From positions 1 to 64,000 of the forward strand of contig NZ_NSET01000055.1 of the NCBI RefSeq assembly GCF_009192945.1: a stretch of DNA of 64,000 nt, in the 5' to 3' direction. This DNA is from Xanthomonas maliensis. Lineage in GTDB: Bacteria; Pseudomonadota; Gammaproteobacteria; Xanthomonadales; Xanthomonadaceae. How positions within the stretch are numbered: the first letter of the stretch is position 1; every line of letters starts with the position of its first letter. The position numbers and the translations under genes are program-made. Positions 38,780 through 51,554 of this stretch are shown in pieces. The notes beneath the pieces were generated by a model that saw nothing but the letters and a program-made list of their open reading frames with translations, ran no database searches and was not told the DNA's origin.

Positions 38780-39991
38780 TTAGCGCAGGTCCAACCACAC
38801 GGCATGGTGATCGCTGCCATCGGCGATCGCCGCATCCGGGCTGTCGTCGGCCGGCCAGAAGATGCCGCTGCCGACCAGGGTGAACTGCCGCGAAGGCAGC
38901 ACATAGTCCAACCGCATCGTGCCCGCCTGCGGGCCGAAGTCGCCGGTCACCTGCTGTGGATCGCCCATGTGCACCACGCCCTTGGCGGCGTATTCGGCGG
39001 TCTTCTGCGGTCCGCCAGCACTGCGCGGCGGCGGATAGCGCAGCACCCGTGGGTGATCGATCAGGGCGCGGATCGCTGCATGGCGGCCGTCGCCATCGAC
39101 CGGATCGTTATTGAGATCGCCAAGGATCACGAAGCGCGCGTCGGCCGGCAGTCCGCCGCAACGGCCCTGGTCGTCGCAGAGCCATTGCGCGTTGGCAGCA
39201 TTGTCCAGATACGCGCGCCAGAGCTGCAGTTCGTCATGGTTACGCGCGGCGTTGCGCTTCTCGGCACCGTCGAAGACCGGAGGGGTGGGGTGGGAGACCA
39301 GTGCATGCACCACGCCCAGCGGCGTGCGCACCGGGACGTCCCAATGCGACTTCGACGACAGCCGCAACTGCGCCCATACCGCATCGCTGTAGAACGAGCG
39401 GCCGCTGGCCGGATCCACCGGCCGCAGCGCGCCGGGCAGGGTGCTCCATTTCAGCAACTGGAAACTGCGCACCGCCTGCGCGTCGATCGGATAGCGCGAG
39501 AGCAGCAACATGCCGTATTGACCGGGATGCAAGCCGTAACCCCAGGCATCATTGCCGCGGTTGCGACCTTCGCCGCCGACGCTGCCGTTGCCGTCCAGGT
39601 CCAAGCCGCTCGGCACGCCGGTGTTGACCGCTGCCAGATAGCGGTAGGGATAGCGCAACGCGGCGCCACCGCCTGCCTGGGCGATTTCCAGATAGCGCTG
39701 CTGGAACAGGTCGGCCGCGCGATGTTGCGGGTCGAAATCGAACTCGTTGAGCAGGACCACATCCGGGCGCACCCGTTGCAGCACCGCGGCAATCTTGCGC
39801 GCATGCGCACTATCGCCTTCGAGCTCACGTACCAGGCCGCCGGCCTCGTCGGAGTACAACGAGGTGTTGTAGGTGGCCACGCGCAGCGTGCCCGCTGCCG
39901 GCGTATCGGCGCTGGTTGCCGGCGTGGCGGCGCGATGGGCGCAGGCCGTGCACAGCACACCCAGCGCAAGCAACAAGAGGGGTCTGATCAT
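38780..39991 (-). CDS. endonuclease/exonuclease/phosphatase-family lipoprotein
   Basis: A 403-residue protein starting MIRPLLLLALGVLCTACAHR, a lipoprotein signal with acylated Cys in CTAC. The EEP fold follows: VATYNTSLYSDE, VRPDVVLLNEFDFD, FVILGDLNNDPVDG (catalytic Asp/Asn) and SDHHAVWLDLR (C-terminal Asp-His). These residues support a metal-dependent phosphodiesterase or nuclease acting in the periplasm or outer membrane. A scavenging role is inferred. The ATG at 39991 was chosen because it begins the lipoprotein signal. It lies 47 bp downstream of bpt on the same strand. Confidence 0.92.
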   Translation of the reverse strand: MIRPLLLLALGVLCTACAHRAATPATSADTPAAGTLRVATYNTSLYSDEAGGLVRELEGDSAHARKIAAVLQRVRPDVVLLNEFDFDPQHRAADLFQQRYLEIAQAGGGAALRYPYRYLAAVNTGVPSGLDLDGNGSVGGEGRNRGNDAWGYGLHPGQYGMLLLSRYPIDAQAVRSFQLLKWSTLPGALRPVDPASGRSFYSDAVWAQLRLSSKSHWDVPVRTPLGVVHALVSHPTPPVFDGAEKRNAARNHDELQLWRAYLDNAANAQWLCDDQGRCGGLPADARFVILGDLNNDPVDGDGRHAAIRALIDHPRVLRYPPPRSAGGPQKTAEYAAKGVVHMGDPQQVTGDFGPQAGTMRLDYVLPSRQFTLVGSGIFWPADDSPDAAIADGSDHHAVWLDLR

Positions 39992-40038
39992 CGCGGCATT
40001 CTCGCATGCCAATGTGGCATGCCGAGGTCGGCGGCGAC

Positions 40039-40791
40039 TCAATTGGCGGCAGGCGCGGGCAGGTCACGCCACTGGCGGCCATCGTAGGCTTCCAAGGCGC
40101 TGAAGCGCCGCTTGTAGTGCATCTTGGCGTGCCCGTCGATCCAGTACCCCAGATACAGGTGCGCACGGCGCTCGCGGCGCGCCCACTGGATCTGTTGCAG
40201 GATGGCGAACGTGCCCAGGCTGCGCTGCGCCACTTCCGGTGCGTAGAAGGTGTAGACCGCCGACAAGGCGTGTTCGGTCACGTCGGTCACCGCCACCGCC
40301 AGCAAGCGACCAGGCGCATGATCGACGGCTGGCGCGCGGATCTCCAGGAAGCGGCCATGCGACCAGCCGCCGATCAGAAACTGGTCGAACTCGTTGGCAC
40401 CATGCGTATCCATGCCGCCACCGGGATGGCGTTGACCGAGATAGTGACGATACAGCGCCAGTTGTTCGGCGGTGCGTTCGGCGGCGACGACGCGCACCAC
40501 CAGATCCTGGTTGCGTGCCAGGCAGCGACGTTGGCTGCGATCCGGATGGAAGGCGTCCACTGCGATGCGCACCGGCACACAGGCGCGGCACTGCGCGCAA
40601 TGCGGGCGATAGACCAGATCCCCGGAGCGGCGGAAGCCCCAGGCCAGTGCCTGCGGATAGATCGCGCCCAGACGAGGATCGTGCGGATCGAGCACCAGGT
40701 CGCGCGCCTGCCGGTCGGCCCAATAGCCGCAGGGGTGCTCGCCGGTCTGGAACAGGCGCAGGTCGTCGTGGGCGTCGGCATGGATGGCCAT
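40039..40791 (-). CDS. bpt: aspartate/glutamate leucyltransferase (N-degron pathway)
   Basis: Bpt attaches Leu from leucyl-tRNA to proteins with N-terminal Asp or Glu, marking them for ClpS/ClpAP degradation. The 250-residue protein has the family N-terminus with the Cys set ([30 protein letters not shown]) and the conserved [21 protein letters not shown] and [18 protein letters not shown] blocks. The ATG at 40791 yields the usual length. It is divergent from the EF-hand gene. Confidence 0.95.
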   Translation of the reverse strand: MAIHADAHDDLRLFQTGEHPCGYWADRQARDLVLDPHDPRLGAIYPQALAWGFRRSGDLVYRPHCAQCRACVPVRIAVDAFHPDRSQRRCLARNQDLVVRVVAAERTAEQLALYRHYLGQRHPGGGMDTHGANEFDQFLIGGWSHGRFLEIRAPAVDHAPGRLLAVAVTDVTEHALSAVYTFYAPEVAQRSLGTFAILQQIQWARRERRAHLYLGYWIDGHAKMHYKRRFSALEAYDGRQWRDLPAPAAN

Positions 40792-40988
40792 GCGTGCAGG
40801 ATAGCGCTTGCGCGTCGCAGCGGCGGCGACTGTCCGCCGAATGAATCGGCACGTGTCCGGCGTCAACGCAGTGGCTGTCCGCCCGTTGATGAGGGTGTTG
40901 GTGACAGCGCTCGGGCGATCCCGGTCTGGCATCTGCGCACGGCGGCCCATGCACGGGCCGTGTGGTTCCCATCTTCCAGGAGTGTCCC

Positions 40989-41579
40989 ATGACGTCCCGC
41001 AAACCGCTTCTCGTACTGGCCATCGTGGCCGCCCTGTCCACCGGCTCGGTGCTGGCTGCGACACCGCAGACGACCGGCGATATGCCGCCGCCCAGCAAGC
41101 TCGACAAGAACGGCGACGGCATGATCGACCGCAGCGAGGCCGCTGCCGATCCGGCCCTGGCCGCGCGCTTCGATGCCTTGGACACCAACAAGGACGGCAA
41201 GCTCTCGCCCGACGAGCGTCCCCATCGCTGGGGTCACGGACGCGGCGGCCCCGACGCCTGGTTCGCCAAGCTCGATGTCAACAAGGACGGTCGCATCAGT
41301 CGCCAGGAGGCCCAGGCCGATCCTGCTTTTGCCAAGCGTTTCGACCGCATGGATCTCAACAAGGACGGCTATGTCGATCGCACCGATCGACAGCTGCGCA
41401 TGCAGCAGCAACGCGACGCCTGGTTCGCCAAGGCCGACACCGACAAGGACGGCAAGTTGAGCAAGGCCGAATTCGACGCGGCCTCGCAGTGGCGCGGCGG
41501 CCATGGCCCGGGTGGCATGCAGGGGCACGGCGACCATGGCAACGGCGCGCCGCCGCCGGCACCTGCGACCAATCGCTGA
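40989..41579 (+). CDS. secreted EF-hand protein with five calcium-binding loops
   Basis: A 196-residue exported protein. A signal peptide ([17 protein letters not shown]) precedes five EF-hand-type loops: [48 protein letters not shown] and [12 protein letters not shown], roughly evenly spaced, most with the expected Asp/Asn ligands and Gly at position 6. A His/Gly-rich tail ([17 protein letters not shown]) may bind other metals. It probably binds or buffers calcium in the periplasm. AGGAG 8 nt before the ATG supports the start. A hairpin follows the stop. Confidence 0.92.
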   Translation: MTSRKPLLVLAIVAALSTGSVLAATPQTTGDMPPPSKLDKNGDGMIDRSEAAADPALAARFDALDTNKDGKLSPDERPHRWGHGRGGPDAWFAKLDVNKDGRISRQEAQADPAFAKRFDRMDLNKDGYVDRTDRQLRMQQQRDAWFAKADTDKDGKLSKAEFDAASQWRGGHGPGGMQGHGDHGNGAPPPAPATNR

Positions 41580-41590
41580 GTGCGCATTGT

Positions 41591-41614
41591 CCAGGCCGGT
41601 CATCGACGGCCTGG
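41591..41614 (+). terminator. putative terminator after the EF-hand gene
   Basis: An 8-bp stem CCAGGCCG / CGGCCTGG with an 8-nt loop follows the stop by 11 bp and is trailed only by ATTTC, so termination strength is doubtful. Confidence 0.4.
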
Positions 41615-41683
41615 ATTTCAGGGGTGCTGCGTCGGTCCAATGCAGCAGGCAACACGTTGTACGTCACAAGGCGCCGATCGACC

Positions 41684-41711
41684 GTGCCCTCCCGCTGTCG
41701 CGGGAGGGCAC
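41684..41711. repeat. 11-bp stem hairpin next to a MITE-like copy
   Basis: Perfect inverted repeat GTGCCCTCCCG / CGGGAGGGCAC with a 6-nt loop. It ends 1 bp before the MITE-like copy and lacks a T-tract. It may be a terminator, an extragenic hairpin or the preferred target of the element. Confidence 0.5.
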
Positions 41712-41712
41712 T

Positions 41713-41874
41713 TAGGGCGCGTCATGCACTTTGAGATGAGAGGCGTTGGCCGCCTGCGGTGCGGAGCGGGTGCTGCCTGGCGCAGGCTTGGCGGGCGCCA
41801 ATGCAAGCCGCATGTATTGTCTCCACGCGCCACAGGACGCGTCGCACTCACCTCAAAGGACACCGCACGCTCTA
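41713..41874 (+). mobile_element. MITE-like element, degenerate internally deleted copy
   Basis: This 162-bp stretch is homologous to the reverse strand of the 60078-60346 element. Shared blocks are ATGCACTTTGAGATGAG at the left, GCGGTGCGGAGCGG, and a right part ACGCGCCACAGGA, then CACTCACCTCAAAG and ending CGCTCTA. About 105 bp of the interior is missing and the left terminus is diverged (TAGGGC for TAGAGC). It begins and ends with TA. It has no coding capacity and lies in an intergenic region. Confidence 0.75.
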
Positions 41875-41902
41875 GGTTTGGCGGCCGAGGGCGATGGTGG
41901 TA

Positions 41903-42394
41903 TCAGTCCTGCTTCCACTTCGTCGGCACTGGATTGGTGACGGTGTTCTTCTCCAGCGTGTAGGTGCCGTTCTGCTGGGCGATCGCCTCGCCGGTATCGA
42001 CGATGGCGTTCTGGATGAACACATTCTCCTTGCCGCCACGCACGAAGGTCAGCTGGTGGAATGCGGTCTTGTTGCCCCAGTCCTCCGACGGGAGCGAGAT
42101 GAACCGGATCGTATAGGTCTCGTCCTCGAACGCGCCCTGCAGCACGTAGACGCCGTAGTGGTTTTCGCCCTGCGAGATGATCTTGTACAGGCCGTTGCTG
42201 AAGTAATAGATCTCCGCATCGGGGAACGGCTTCTTGTCGTACATCTTCCGGTAGTGCAGCACCTGTTTGAAGGTCGGTGCTCCAAAGCTGACCGCCAGGG
42301 TCTTGCCGTCGGGGGAACTGGTCAGCCCCTCCGCGCCGGCGCTCATGCTGACCATCATCAGCAGACTGGTGACGATGCTTGCTCTCACTCCCAT
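41903..42394 (-). CDS. secreted hypothetical protein
   Basis: A 163-residue protein with a signal peptide (ASIVTSLLMMVSMSAGAEG). The mature part is unusually Lys/Phe/Tyr-rich for this genome (APTFKQVLHYRKMYDKKPFP, FSNGLYKIISQGENHYGVYV). I recognise no family. The composition suggests a beta-rich periplasmic or secreted protein. It stands alone: its stop lies 28 bp from a MITE-like copy, and 252 bp without a clear gene lie upstream of its start. Confidence 0.7.
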   Translation of the reverse strand: MGVRASIVTSLLMMVSMSAGAEGLTSSPDGKTLAVSFGAPTFKQVLHYRKMYDKKPFPDAEIYYFSNGLYKIISQGENHYGVYVLQGAFEDETYTIRFISLPSEDWGNKTAFHQLTFVRGGKENVFIQNAIVDTGEAIAQQNGTYTLEKNTVTNPVPTKWKQD

Positions 42395-42646
42395 GCTCCC
42401 GAACTGGTGGACTCCGGGTGCTTATAGCATCGGCGCTCGTGCCCGATGTCGGTTGTCATCGGATGCGGGCGCATCGCTTCGGACTGCGCAATAGCCTGCG
42501 CCGTGCGCGATCATCGATGGCCGCCGTTGCGACGACCGTGTGCGCGAGAGTCGGGCGGCATCGCGCATGGCGCGTCGCCGTTGCGTGGCCTGCCGACGAT
42601 CGACGCTGCGCACCGGGTGGGAGTACGGGCCGCTGGTGATGTGGAT

Positions 42647-43165
42647 TCAGCGCGTGGGCTGGATCCGCACGCGCAGTTCCTCGTCCTGATCGGCGGGTGG
42701 CTGTTGTGCTGGGGGAGGTCGCTGCGGCTGGGCGGTTGGTGCGACCTGCGGCGTGGCGGCGGGCGCCGACGCGCCGCGATGGCGCAGGACCACCACCATC
42801 GCCACGCCGGCGATCACCACCAGCAAGGCCAGGCGAATGCGCCAGGCCCAGCTGCGCGCGCTGGTGCTCGAGCCGGTCTCGCCGTCGCGGAAGGTGTATT
42901 CGGCATGCGGCAGGTCGCGACGTGTTGTGTCGAGCAAGCGTGCCTCGCGCAGCAATTCGCGTGCTTTCGGCTGATCGTTGGCATGCACGATCCACACGGT
43001 GGGATGGGCTTGCCCATTGCCCTGGTCGAGATAGCTGAACTGACCGCTGCGTTTGCTCTGGTAGGAGCGGCCATTGCTCATTCGCACTTCGATGCCGGCA
43101 TCGCGCAACAGCTCGGCGACGCCTTCGGCGGTTTCGATGCGCTGGCTGCTGAAGATCTTGCGCAT
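42647..43165 (-). CDS. DUF2007-like signal-transducing protein with C-terminal anchor
   Basis: A 172-residue protein. Residues 1-75 resemble DUF2007 / PII-like small sensors (MRKIFSSQRIETAEGVAELL, GIEVRMSNGRSYQ, PTVWIVHANDQPKARELL). A membrane helix (RLALLVVIAGVAMVVVL) near 108-126 and a Pro/Gln-rich tail follow. Function unknown. The start lies 3 bp after the tesB stop, so the two are likely cotranscribed. Confidence 0.8.
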   Translation of the reverse strand: MRKIFSSQRIETAEGVAELLRDAGIEVRMSNGRSYQSKRSGQFSYLDQGNGQAHPTVWIVHANDQPKARELLREARLLDTTRRDLPHAEYTFRDGETGSSTSARSWAWRIRLALLVVIAGVAMVVVLRHRGASAPAATPQVAPTAQPQRPPPAQQPPADQDEELRVRIQPTR

Positions 43166-43168
43166 GGT

Positions 43169-44074
43169 TCAGTCCTTGGCCGGGACGGCGCTGGCGCTGC
43201 CGTCGTGCACGACCCGGATCAAGCCTTCCTGGGTGGTGCTGGCGACCAGCACACCGTCGCGGGTGAAGAATTGTCCACGCGCCAATCCGCGCGAGCCCTG
43301 CGCGGTCGGACTGTCGAGCGAATACAGCAACCAGTCGTCGGTGCGGAACGGACGATGGAACCACAACGCATGATCCAGCGACGCCATCTGCACGTTCGGC
43401 GTGTAGTAACTGATGCCATGCGGAAAGGTGGAGGTACCGAGCAACTGGAAGTCCGAAGCGTAGGCCAGCAATGCCTGGTGCAGGCCGACGTCGTCGCCGA
43501 TCGGGTCGTTCAACCGTAGCCACATCTGCTGGAATGGCGGGCGCTTGGGGGGATCGAGTTCGTCGCGTGGGAACACGTGGCGAAATTCGAACGGGCCGCC
43601 GCGCGAGAGCCAGCGCTGCACCTTCGCCGGCAAGGTGGCCAGGACTTCCGGCGCCAACGGCGCGGTCGGTGCGATGTCTTCCGGCGGCGGCACGACCGGC
43701 ATCGCCGACTGGTGCTGGGCGCCGTCCTCGTGCTGCTGGAAGGACGCCGCACAGAAGAAGATCACCTTGCCGTGCTGGATCGCGGTGATGCGACGCACCG
43801 AAAAGCTGCCGCCATCGCGCGTGCGATCCACGTCGTAGACGATCGGGTGCTCGATGTCGCCGGCACGCAGGAAGTAGGCGTGCAACGAATGCGCCTGGCG
43901 GCCGTTGGTCACCGTCGCCTGCGCGGCGGCGAGCGCCTGGCCGAGCACTTGTCCGCCGAACACGTACTTGGTGCCGATATCGCGGCTCTGCCCGCGGAAC
44001 AGGTTGTCTTCCAGCCGCTCCAGCGAGAGCAGGCTGATCAGTTCGGAGACCACGGGTGCGGCGGAGGCGGACAA
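43169..44074 (-). CDS. tesB: acyl-CoA thioesterase II
   Basis: TesB-type double hot-dog thioesterase of 301 residues that hydrolyses medium and long-chain acyl-CoA. Family blocks are FRGQSRDIGTKYVFGGQVLGQ, SLHAYFLRAGD, YDVDRTRDGGSFSVRRI in the first half and the catalytic-half segments ASLDHALWFHRPFRTDDWLL and SRGLARGQFFTRDG. The start is taken as TTG at 44074, which gives the complete N-terminus; no ATG is available nearby. It lies 63 bp downstream of an enoyl-CoA hydratase/isomerase gene on the same strand, which suggests a fatty-acyl theme. Confidence 0.93.
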   Translation of the reverse strand: MSASAAPVVSELISLLSLERLEDNLFRGQSRDIGTKYVFGGQVLGQALAAAQATVTNGRQAHSLHAYFLRAGDIEHPIVYDVDRTRDGGSFSVRRITAIQHGKVIFFCAASFQQHEDGAQHQSAMPVVPPPEDIAPTAPLAPEVLATLPAKVQRWLSRGGPFEFRHVFPRDELDPPKRPPFQQMWLRLNDPIGDDVGLHQALLAYASDFQLLGTSTFPHGISYYTPNVQMASLDHALWFHRPFRTDDWLLYSLDSPTAQGSRGLARGQFFTRDGVLVASTTQEGLIRVVHDGSASAVPAKD

Positions 44075-44137
44075 GGGACAGCCCTACAGATGCGACAGAC
44101 GGCGATTATAGCGGGCCATCGGTCGCTGCCAGCGGCC

Positions 44138-44908
44138 TCAAGCCTTCTGTAGCCGTGCCACCAGCGCCCGCAAGGCGGCCTGCGCGTCTGCTGCGTACCA
44201 TCCGTCGACGAAGCGATCCAGTGCGATCAGTTCGGCGGTCAGCGCGGCACGCAGGTCGGCACGGGCGACCTCGCGGGTGGCCAGCATCGGTTGGCGCGGC
44301 AGTTGCTGCAGTTCCTGCAGCCAGGCGACCGCGCGTGCGGTCACCAGGTCGCCGTCGACCAATTCGTCGACCAGTCCCAGCTTGACCGCCTGTTCGGCCG
44401 GGACCATCGCGCCCGCCACCAGCAGGCGCTCGGCCTGGTGCGCACCGACCACGCGTCGCAGCAGGCGCTGCACGCCCTCCGGCACCGCCAGCCCGACTTG
44501 TACTTCGTTCAGGCCGATCGCGTAGGGACGGGTGGCATCGGCGCTGCGCGCCATCACCCGGTAGTCGCAGCACAATGCCAGTACGCAGCCACCGGCCGGT
44601 GCATGGCCTCCGATCGCCGCCACCACCGGCACAGGGCTGTTGGCCAGCGTTTGCGCCGCCTGGAAGAAGGCGGTCCAACTGGCCAGCAGGGCGACGCGAT
44701 CGTTGCCGTGCGACAGCAGGTGCGGCACGTCCATGCCGCCGGAGAAGATCCGCTCACTGCCCGAGAGCACGATGCCGTCGGTCTCATCGGCAGCCTGCTG
44801 TACCGCAGCGGTCAGTGCCTGGCAGAGCGCGGTATCGAGCGCGTTGACCGGCGGGCGTGCCAGGCGGATTTCGCGGACGCGGCCATGGTCTAAGATCTGG
44901 ATGCTCAT
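44138..44908 (-). CDS. enoyl-CoA hydratase/isomerase family protein
   Basis: Crotonase-fold protein of 256 residues. The oxyanion-hole segments are GSERIFSGGMDVPHLL and AAIGGHAPAGGCVLALCCDYRVMA, and the active-site loop follows in GLNEVQVGLAVPEG. The two Glu of classical hydratases are not both obvious, so isomerase or another crotonase activity is possible. It precedes tesB on the same strand. The start lies 23 bp from the divergent copper-chaperone gene, so the promoters overlap. Confidence 0.9.
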   Translation of the reverse strand: MSIQILDHGRVREIRLARPPVNALDTALCQALTAAVQQAADETDGIVLSGSERIFSGGMDVPHLLSHGNDRVALLASWTAFFQAAQTLANSPVPVVAAIGGHAPAGGCVLALCCDYRVMARSADATRPYAIGLNEVQVGLAVPEGVQRLLRRVVGAHQAERLLVAGAMVPAEQAVKLGLVDELVDGDLVTARAVAWLQELQQLPRQPMLATREVARADLRAALTAELIALDRFVDGWYAADAQAALRALVARLQKA

Positions 44909-44931
44909 TCGGGGCTCCTGGAGATCGGATC

Positions 44932-45390
44932 ATGATAGACGGCAGTCAAAGCCGGCGACGTATCGGCGCCATCGCGTTGCTGGGTGCGGTGGCATGGTTG
45001 GTCAGTGCGGGCGCGGCGGCGGCCTGCCTGCCCGAGTTCAAGGATGGCTGGATTCGCCTGCCGGCACCGGGCGGCATGGGAATGGCGGCAGGATTCGGCA
45101 GTTTCCACAATGGCTGCAAGCAGCCTGTGCGGGTGACCTCGGTCAGCAGCAGCGCGTTCGCCGATGTGTCGTTGCACGAGACCACGCTGGTCGATGGCGT
45201 CAGCCGCATGCGCGCAGTGCCGGCGCTGGTGCTGCCGCCCGGTGGCGCGGTGACGCTGGCGCCGGGCGGTCTGCACCTGATGCTGATGGATCCGGGCAAG
45301 CCGGTGCAGGCCGGTCAGAGCGTGCCGGTGCGCTTTGTGCTGGACGATGGCCAGAAGATCCAGGGCGCCTTGCAGGTGCGCACGCCCTAA
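44932..45390 (+). CDS. PCuAC-family periplasmic copper chaperone
   Basis: A 152-residue exported protein: signal peptide (AIALLGAVAWLVSAGAAAA), then the PCuAC domain. The copper motif H-x(9)-M ... H-x-M is visible in LHETTLVDGVSRMRAV and APGGLHLMLMD. Such proteins deliver Cu(I) to cytochrome oxidase or buffer periplasmic copper. GGAG 9 nt before the ATG supports the start. No other copper genes are adjacent. Confidence 0.9.
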   Translation: MIDGSQSRRRIGAIALLGAVAWLVSAGAAAACLPEFKDGWIRLPAPGGMGMAAGFGSFHNGCKQPVRVTSVSSSAFADVSLHETTLVDGVSRMRAVPALVLPPGGAVTLAPGGLHLMLMDPGKPVQAGQSVPVRFVLDDGQKIQGALQVRTP

Positions 45391-45492
45391 GCGCTGCGCA
45401 GGCCCGCCGGCCGTTGATCGGCGCGCCGTATCGCTCGCCTGATCGTTGGCGTCGGTTGCACGCATGACGCAGATCGCACTGCAGAAACGACA

Positions 45493-45518
45493 ACGGCGGC
45501 ATCCGTGGATGCCGCCGT
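45493..45518 (-). terminator. hairpin after the thioesterase gene
   Basis: A perfect 12-bp inverted repeat (ACGGCGGCATCC / GGATGCCGCCGT) with a 2-nt loop. On the minus strand it is followed by TGTCGTTT, a weak T-rich tail, so it probably terminates the uvrA-thioesterase transcript. Confidence 0.6.
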
Positions 45519-45539
45519 GCCGATGTTGCCGCCCCTGCG

Positions 45540-45940
45540 TCAGCCGCAGGCGCTGCGGACCGCGTCTGGCAGCGGCGCGCTCTTGCCGGTCTGGGTGTCG
45601 ATCCACACCACCACCACGTTACCGTCCGAATACAGCACCTCGGCGCGTTGCTGGTCGACGATGCGATGGCCGATGGTGACGCTGCTGGTGCCCAGGCGTT
45701 CGACGAACAGCTCTACCACGATGTCGTTGGGCCACACCAATGGCTGCTTGTAGTTGACGTTGGCCGCCGCCACCACCGGCGCGATGCGATCGGTCATCGC
45801 GACCCCGTCCACGCCCAGCATCCAGCGCACACGCGCTTCCTCCAGGTAGGAGATGTACTTGGCGTTGTTGACATGGCCCATGCTGTCCATGTCGCGCCAG
45901 CGCACACTGATCGGAATGCGGGCCAGGGTCTTGTGTTCGC

Positions 45941-45944
<4 letters not shown>
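45540..45944 (-). CDS. YbgC/4-hydroxybenzoyl-CoA thioesterase-like protein
   Basis: Single hot-dog-fold thioesterase of 134 residues. The catalytic segment is [25 protein letters not shown] with the conserved Asp and His-Val-Asn-Asn pattern. Then come [19 protein letters not shown] and [11 protein letters not shown]. It acts on an acyl-CoA or acyl carrier substrate that cannot be specified. The start overlaps the uvrA stop (ATGA), so it is co-translated with uvrA. Confidence 0.93.
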
Positions 45945-48910
<2,966 letters not shown>

Positions 48911-49204
48911 GGGGGATCCGATGTCGGGCCGGCGAACCGGCGTGGTGCGAGCGTGCTCAGCAGGGATTGGGTGGCAATCGACCAGCCTACCCGCCGACCT
49001 AGGTGAGGGCAATTGCCGCAAACACCAGGCTGGCGGGGCGGTGGTGGTGGCTGGATGATCCGTTCCATCGGCGGGATGGGCGGCACGGACGGCAGACGGG
49101 CTTGCGACTTGACCGCAAACCCGCTAGGGGGCTATGATTCCGCTCCTGTCTGCCCGGGTCGGGCATGGCAGGCGACCATAATAACTACAGAGGAACACCT
49201 GGTC

Positions 49205-49525
49205 ATGTACGCAGTTCTGGTAACCGGCGGTAAGCAATACCGCGTCGCGCAGGGCGAAACGCTCCGCGTTGAAAAGCTCGAGGCCGAAGCTGGCAACGAG
49301 ATCACGTTCGACACCGTCCTGATGCTGGGCGACAGCGATGGCATCAAGGTGGGCGACGCGCTCAAGGGCGCCACCGTCACCGCCAAGGTCGTGGCCCACG
49401 GCCGCGCCGACAAGGTGCGCATCATCAAGTTCCGTCGCCGCAAGCACCACATGAAGCGTCAGGGACACCGTCAGCATTACACCGAAATCGAGATCACCGG
49501 CATTGCCGGTGGCGACAAGAAGTAA
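49205..49525 (+). CDS. rplU: 50S ribosomal protein L21
   Basis: 106 residues, full length. It starts [20 protein letters not shown] and contains the basic [20 protein letters not shown] segment that contacts 23S rRNA. It leads rplU-rpmA, which ends at a terminator before obgE. GAGGA precedes the ATG by 10 nt. Confidence 0.98.
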   Translation: MYAVLVTGGKQYRVAQGETLRVEKLEAEAGNEITFDTVLMLGDSDGIKVGDALKGATVTAKVVAHGRADKVRIIKFRRRKHHMKRQGHRQHYTEIEITGIAGGDKK

Positions 49526-49537
49526 GGAGAAGCAGTC

Positions 49538-49798
49538 ATGGCACACAAAAAAGGCGTAGGTTCCTCGCGCAACGGCCGCGACTCCAACCCGAAGTACCTG
49601 GGCGTGAAGATGTTCGGCGGCCAGGCCATCGAGGCTGGCAACATCATCGTCCGTCAGCGTGGCACCCAGTTCCATCCGGGCGCCGGCGTTGGCCTGGGTC
49701 GCGACCACACGCTGTTCGCGCTGGTCGATGGCAAGGTGGAGTTCTCCACCAAGGGCCCGAAGAAGCGTCGCACCGTCAGCGTGGTCGCTGAGGCGTAA
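49538..49798 (+). CDS. rpmA: 50S ribosomal protein L27
   Basis: 86 residues, beginning [20 protein letters not shown], the flexible N-terminus that reaches the peptidyl-transferase centre, and containing [21 protein letters not shown] lies 10 nt upstream. It follows rplU by 12 bp. Confidence 0.98.
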   Translation: MAHKKGVGSSRNGRDSNPKYLGVKMFGGQAIEAGNIIVRQRGTQFHPGAGVGLGRDHTLFALVDGKVEFSTKGPKKRRTVSVVAEA

Positions 49799-49855
49799 TC
49801 GCCCGCGCCCTGCAGGACTCCGTCAGGCGCATTGCCCGGCGGATGCGACGGAAAG

Positions 49856-49876
49856 CCCCGCTTCGGCGGGGTTTTT
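49856..49876 (+). terminator. rho-independent terminator after rpmA
   Basis: CCCCGC-TTCG-GCGGGG tetraloop hairpin followed by five T residues, 57 bp after rpmA. Confidence 0.93.
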
Positions 49877-49883
49877 CGTTTGA

Positions 49884-51089
<1,206 letters not shown>

Positions 51090-51107
51090 GCGGGTGGCTG
51101 GGCACGC

Positions 51108-51134
51108 AAAAAACCCGGCCAAGGCCGGGTTTTT
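51108..51134. terminator. bidirectional terminator between obgE and rpsT
   Basis: CCCGGCC-AA-GGCCGGG is flanked by six A on the left and five T on the right, so it can end both obgE (plus) and rpsT (minus) transcripts. Confidence 0.93.
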
Positions 51135-51180
51135 CTGTGCCGCTGCGCGCCAGGCGCGCAACGATGCCGGCGCTGAGCGC

Positions 51181-51453
51181 TTAGGCGGCGGCCTTGATGG
51201 CCTTGATGCGCGCAGTCAGGCGGCTCTTGTGGCGAGCAGCCTTGTTCTTGTGGATCAGGCCACGGGCGCTGAAACGGTCGAGGATCGGCTGGGCGACGGC
51301 GAAAGCGGCTTCGGCGCCGGCAGCATCGTTGGCGTCAAGGGCCTTGATCACCTTCTTGACGGCGGTGCGCAGCATCGAACGCTGACCGGTGTTGCGCTCG
51401 TTGCGCACGACGGTCTGCTTGGCGCGCTTCTTGGCGGACTTGATATTGGCCAC
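51181..51453 (-). CDS. rpsT: 30S ribosomal protein S20
   Basis: 90 residues. It begins (V)[20 protein letters not shown], the typical basic S20 N-terminus, and is Ala/Lys-rich throughout with [18 protein letters not shown]. The start is GTG at 51453, giving the conserved beginning, with AGGA 10 nt upstream. It is divergent from murJ. Confidence 0.97.
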
Positions 51454-51554
51454 GGTGGTGGTTTCCTGAAGAATCGGTGTAGTGGAAAAAGCAAGCGCGA
51501 AAGTATGATGGAACCAGATATGTACGTCAAGTCAGTTGTCAAGAGGGGTTATCA

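Larger units (their letters stand above)
41580..41902. other. intergenic region with hairpins and a MITE-like remnant
   Basis: No protein gene is supported in these 323 bp. They hold a hairpin just after the EF-hand gene, a second strong hairpin at 41684-41711, and a 162-bp degenerate MITE-like element (41713-41874). Open frames here are products of that repeat. Confidence 0.6.

Noticed and set aside
41618-41863. Short frames beginning MSFEVSATRPVARGDN / MHFEMRGVGRLRCGAG
   Set aside because: They are translations of the MITE-like repeat; the same pattern appears in the 60-kb copy (MYFEVSAKHPVARRDK, MHFEMRCVGCQRCGAD), so they are repeat-derived, not genes.
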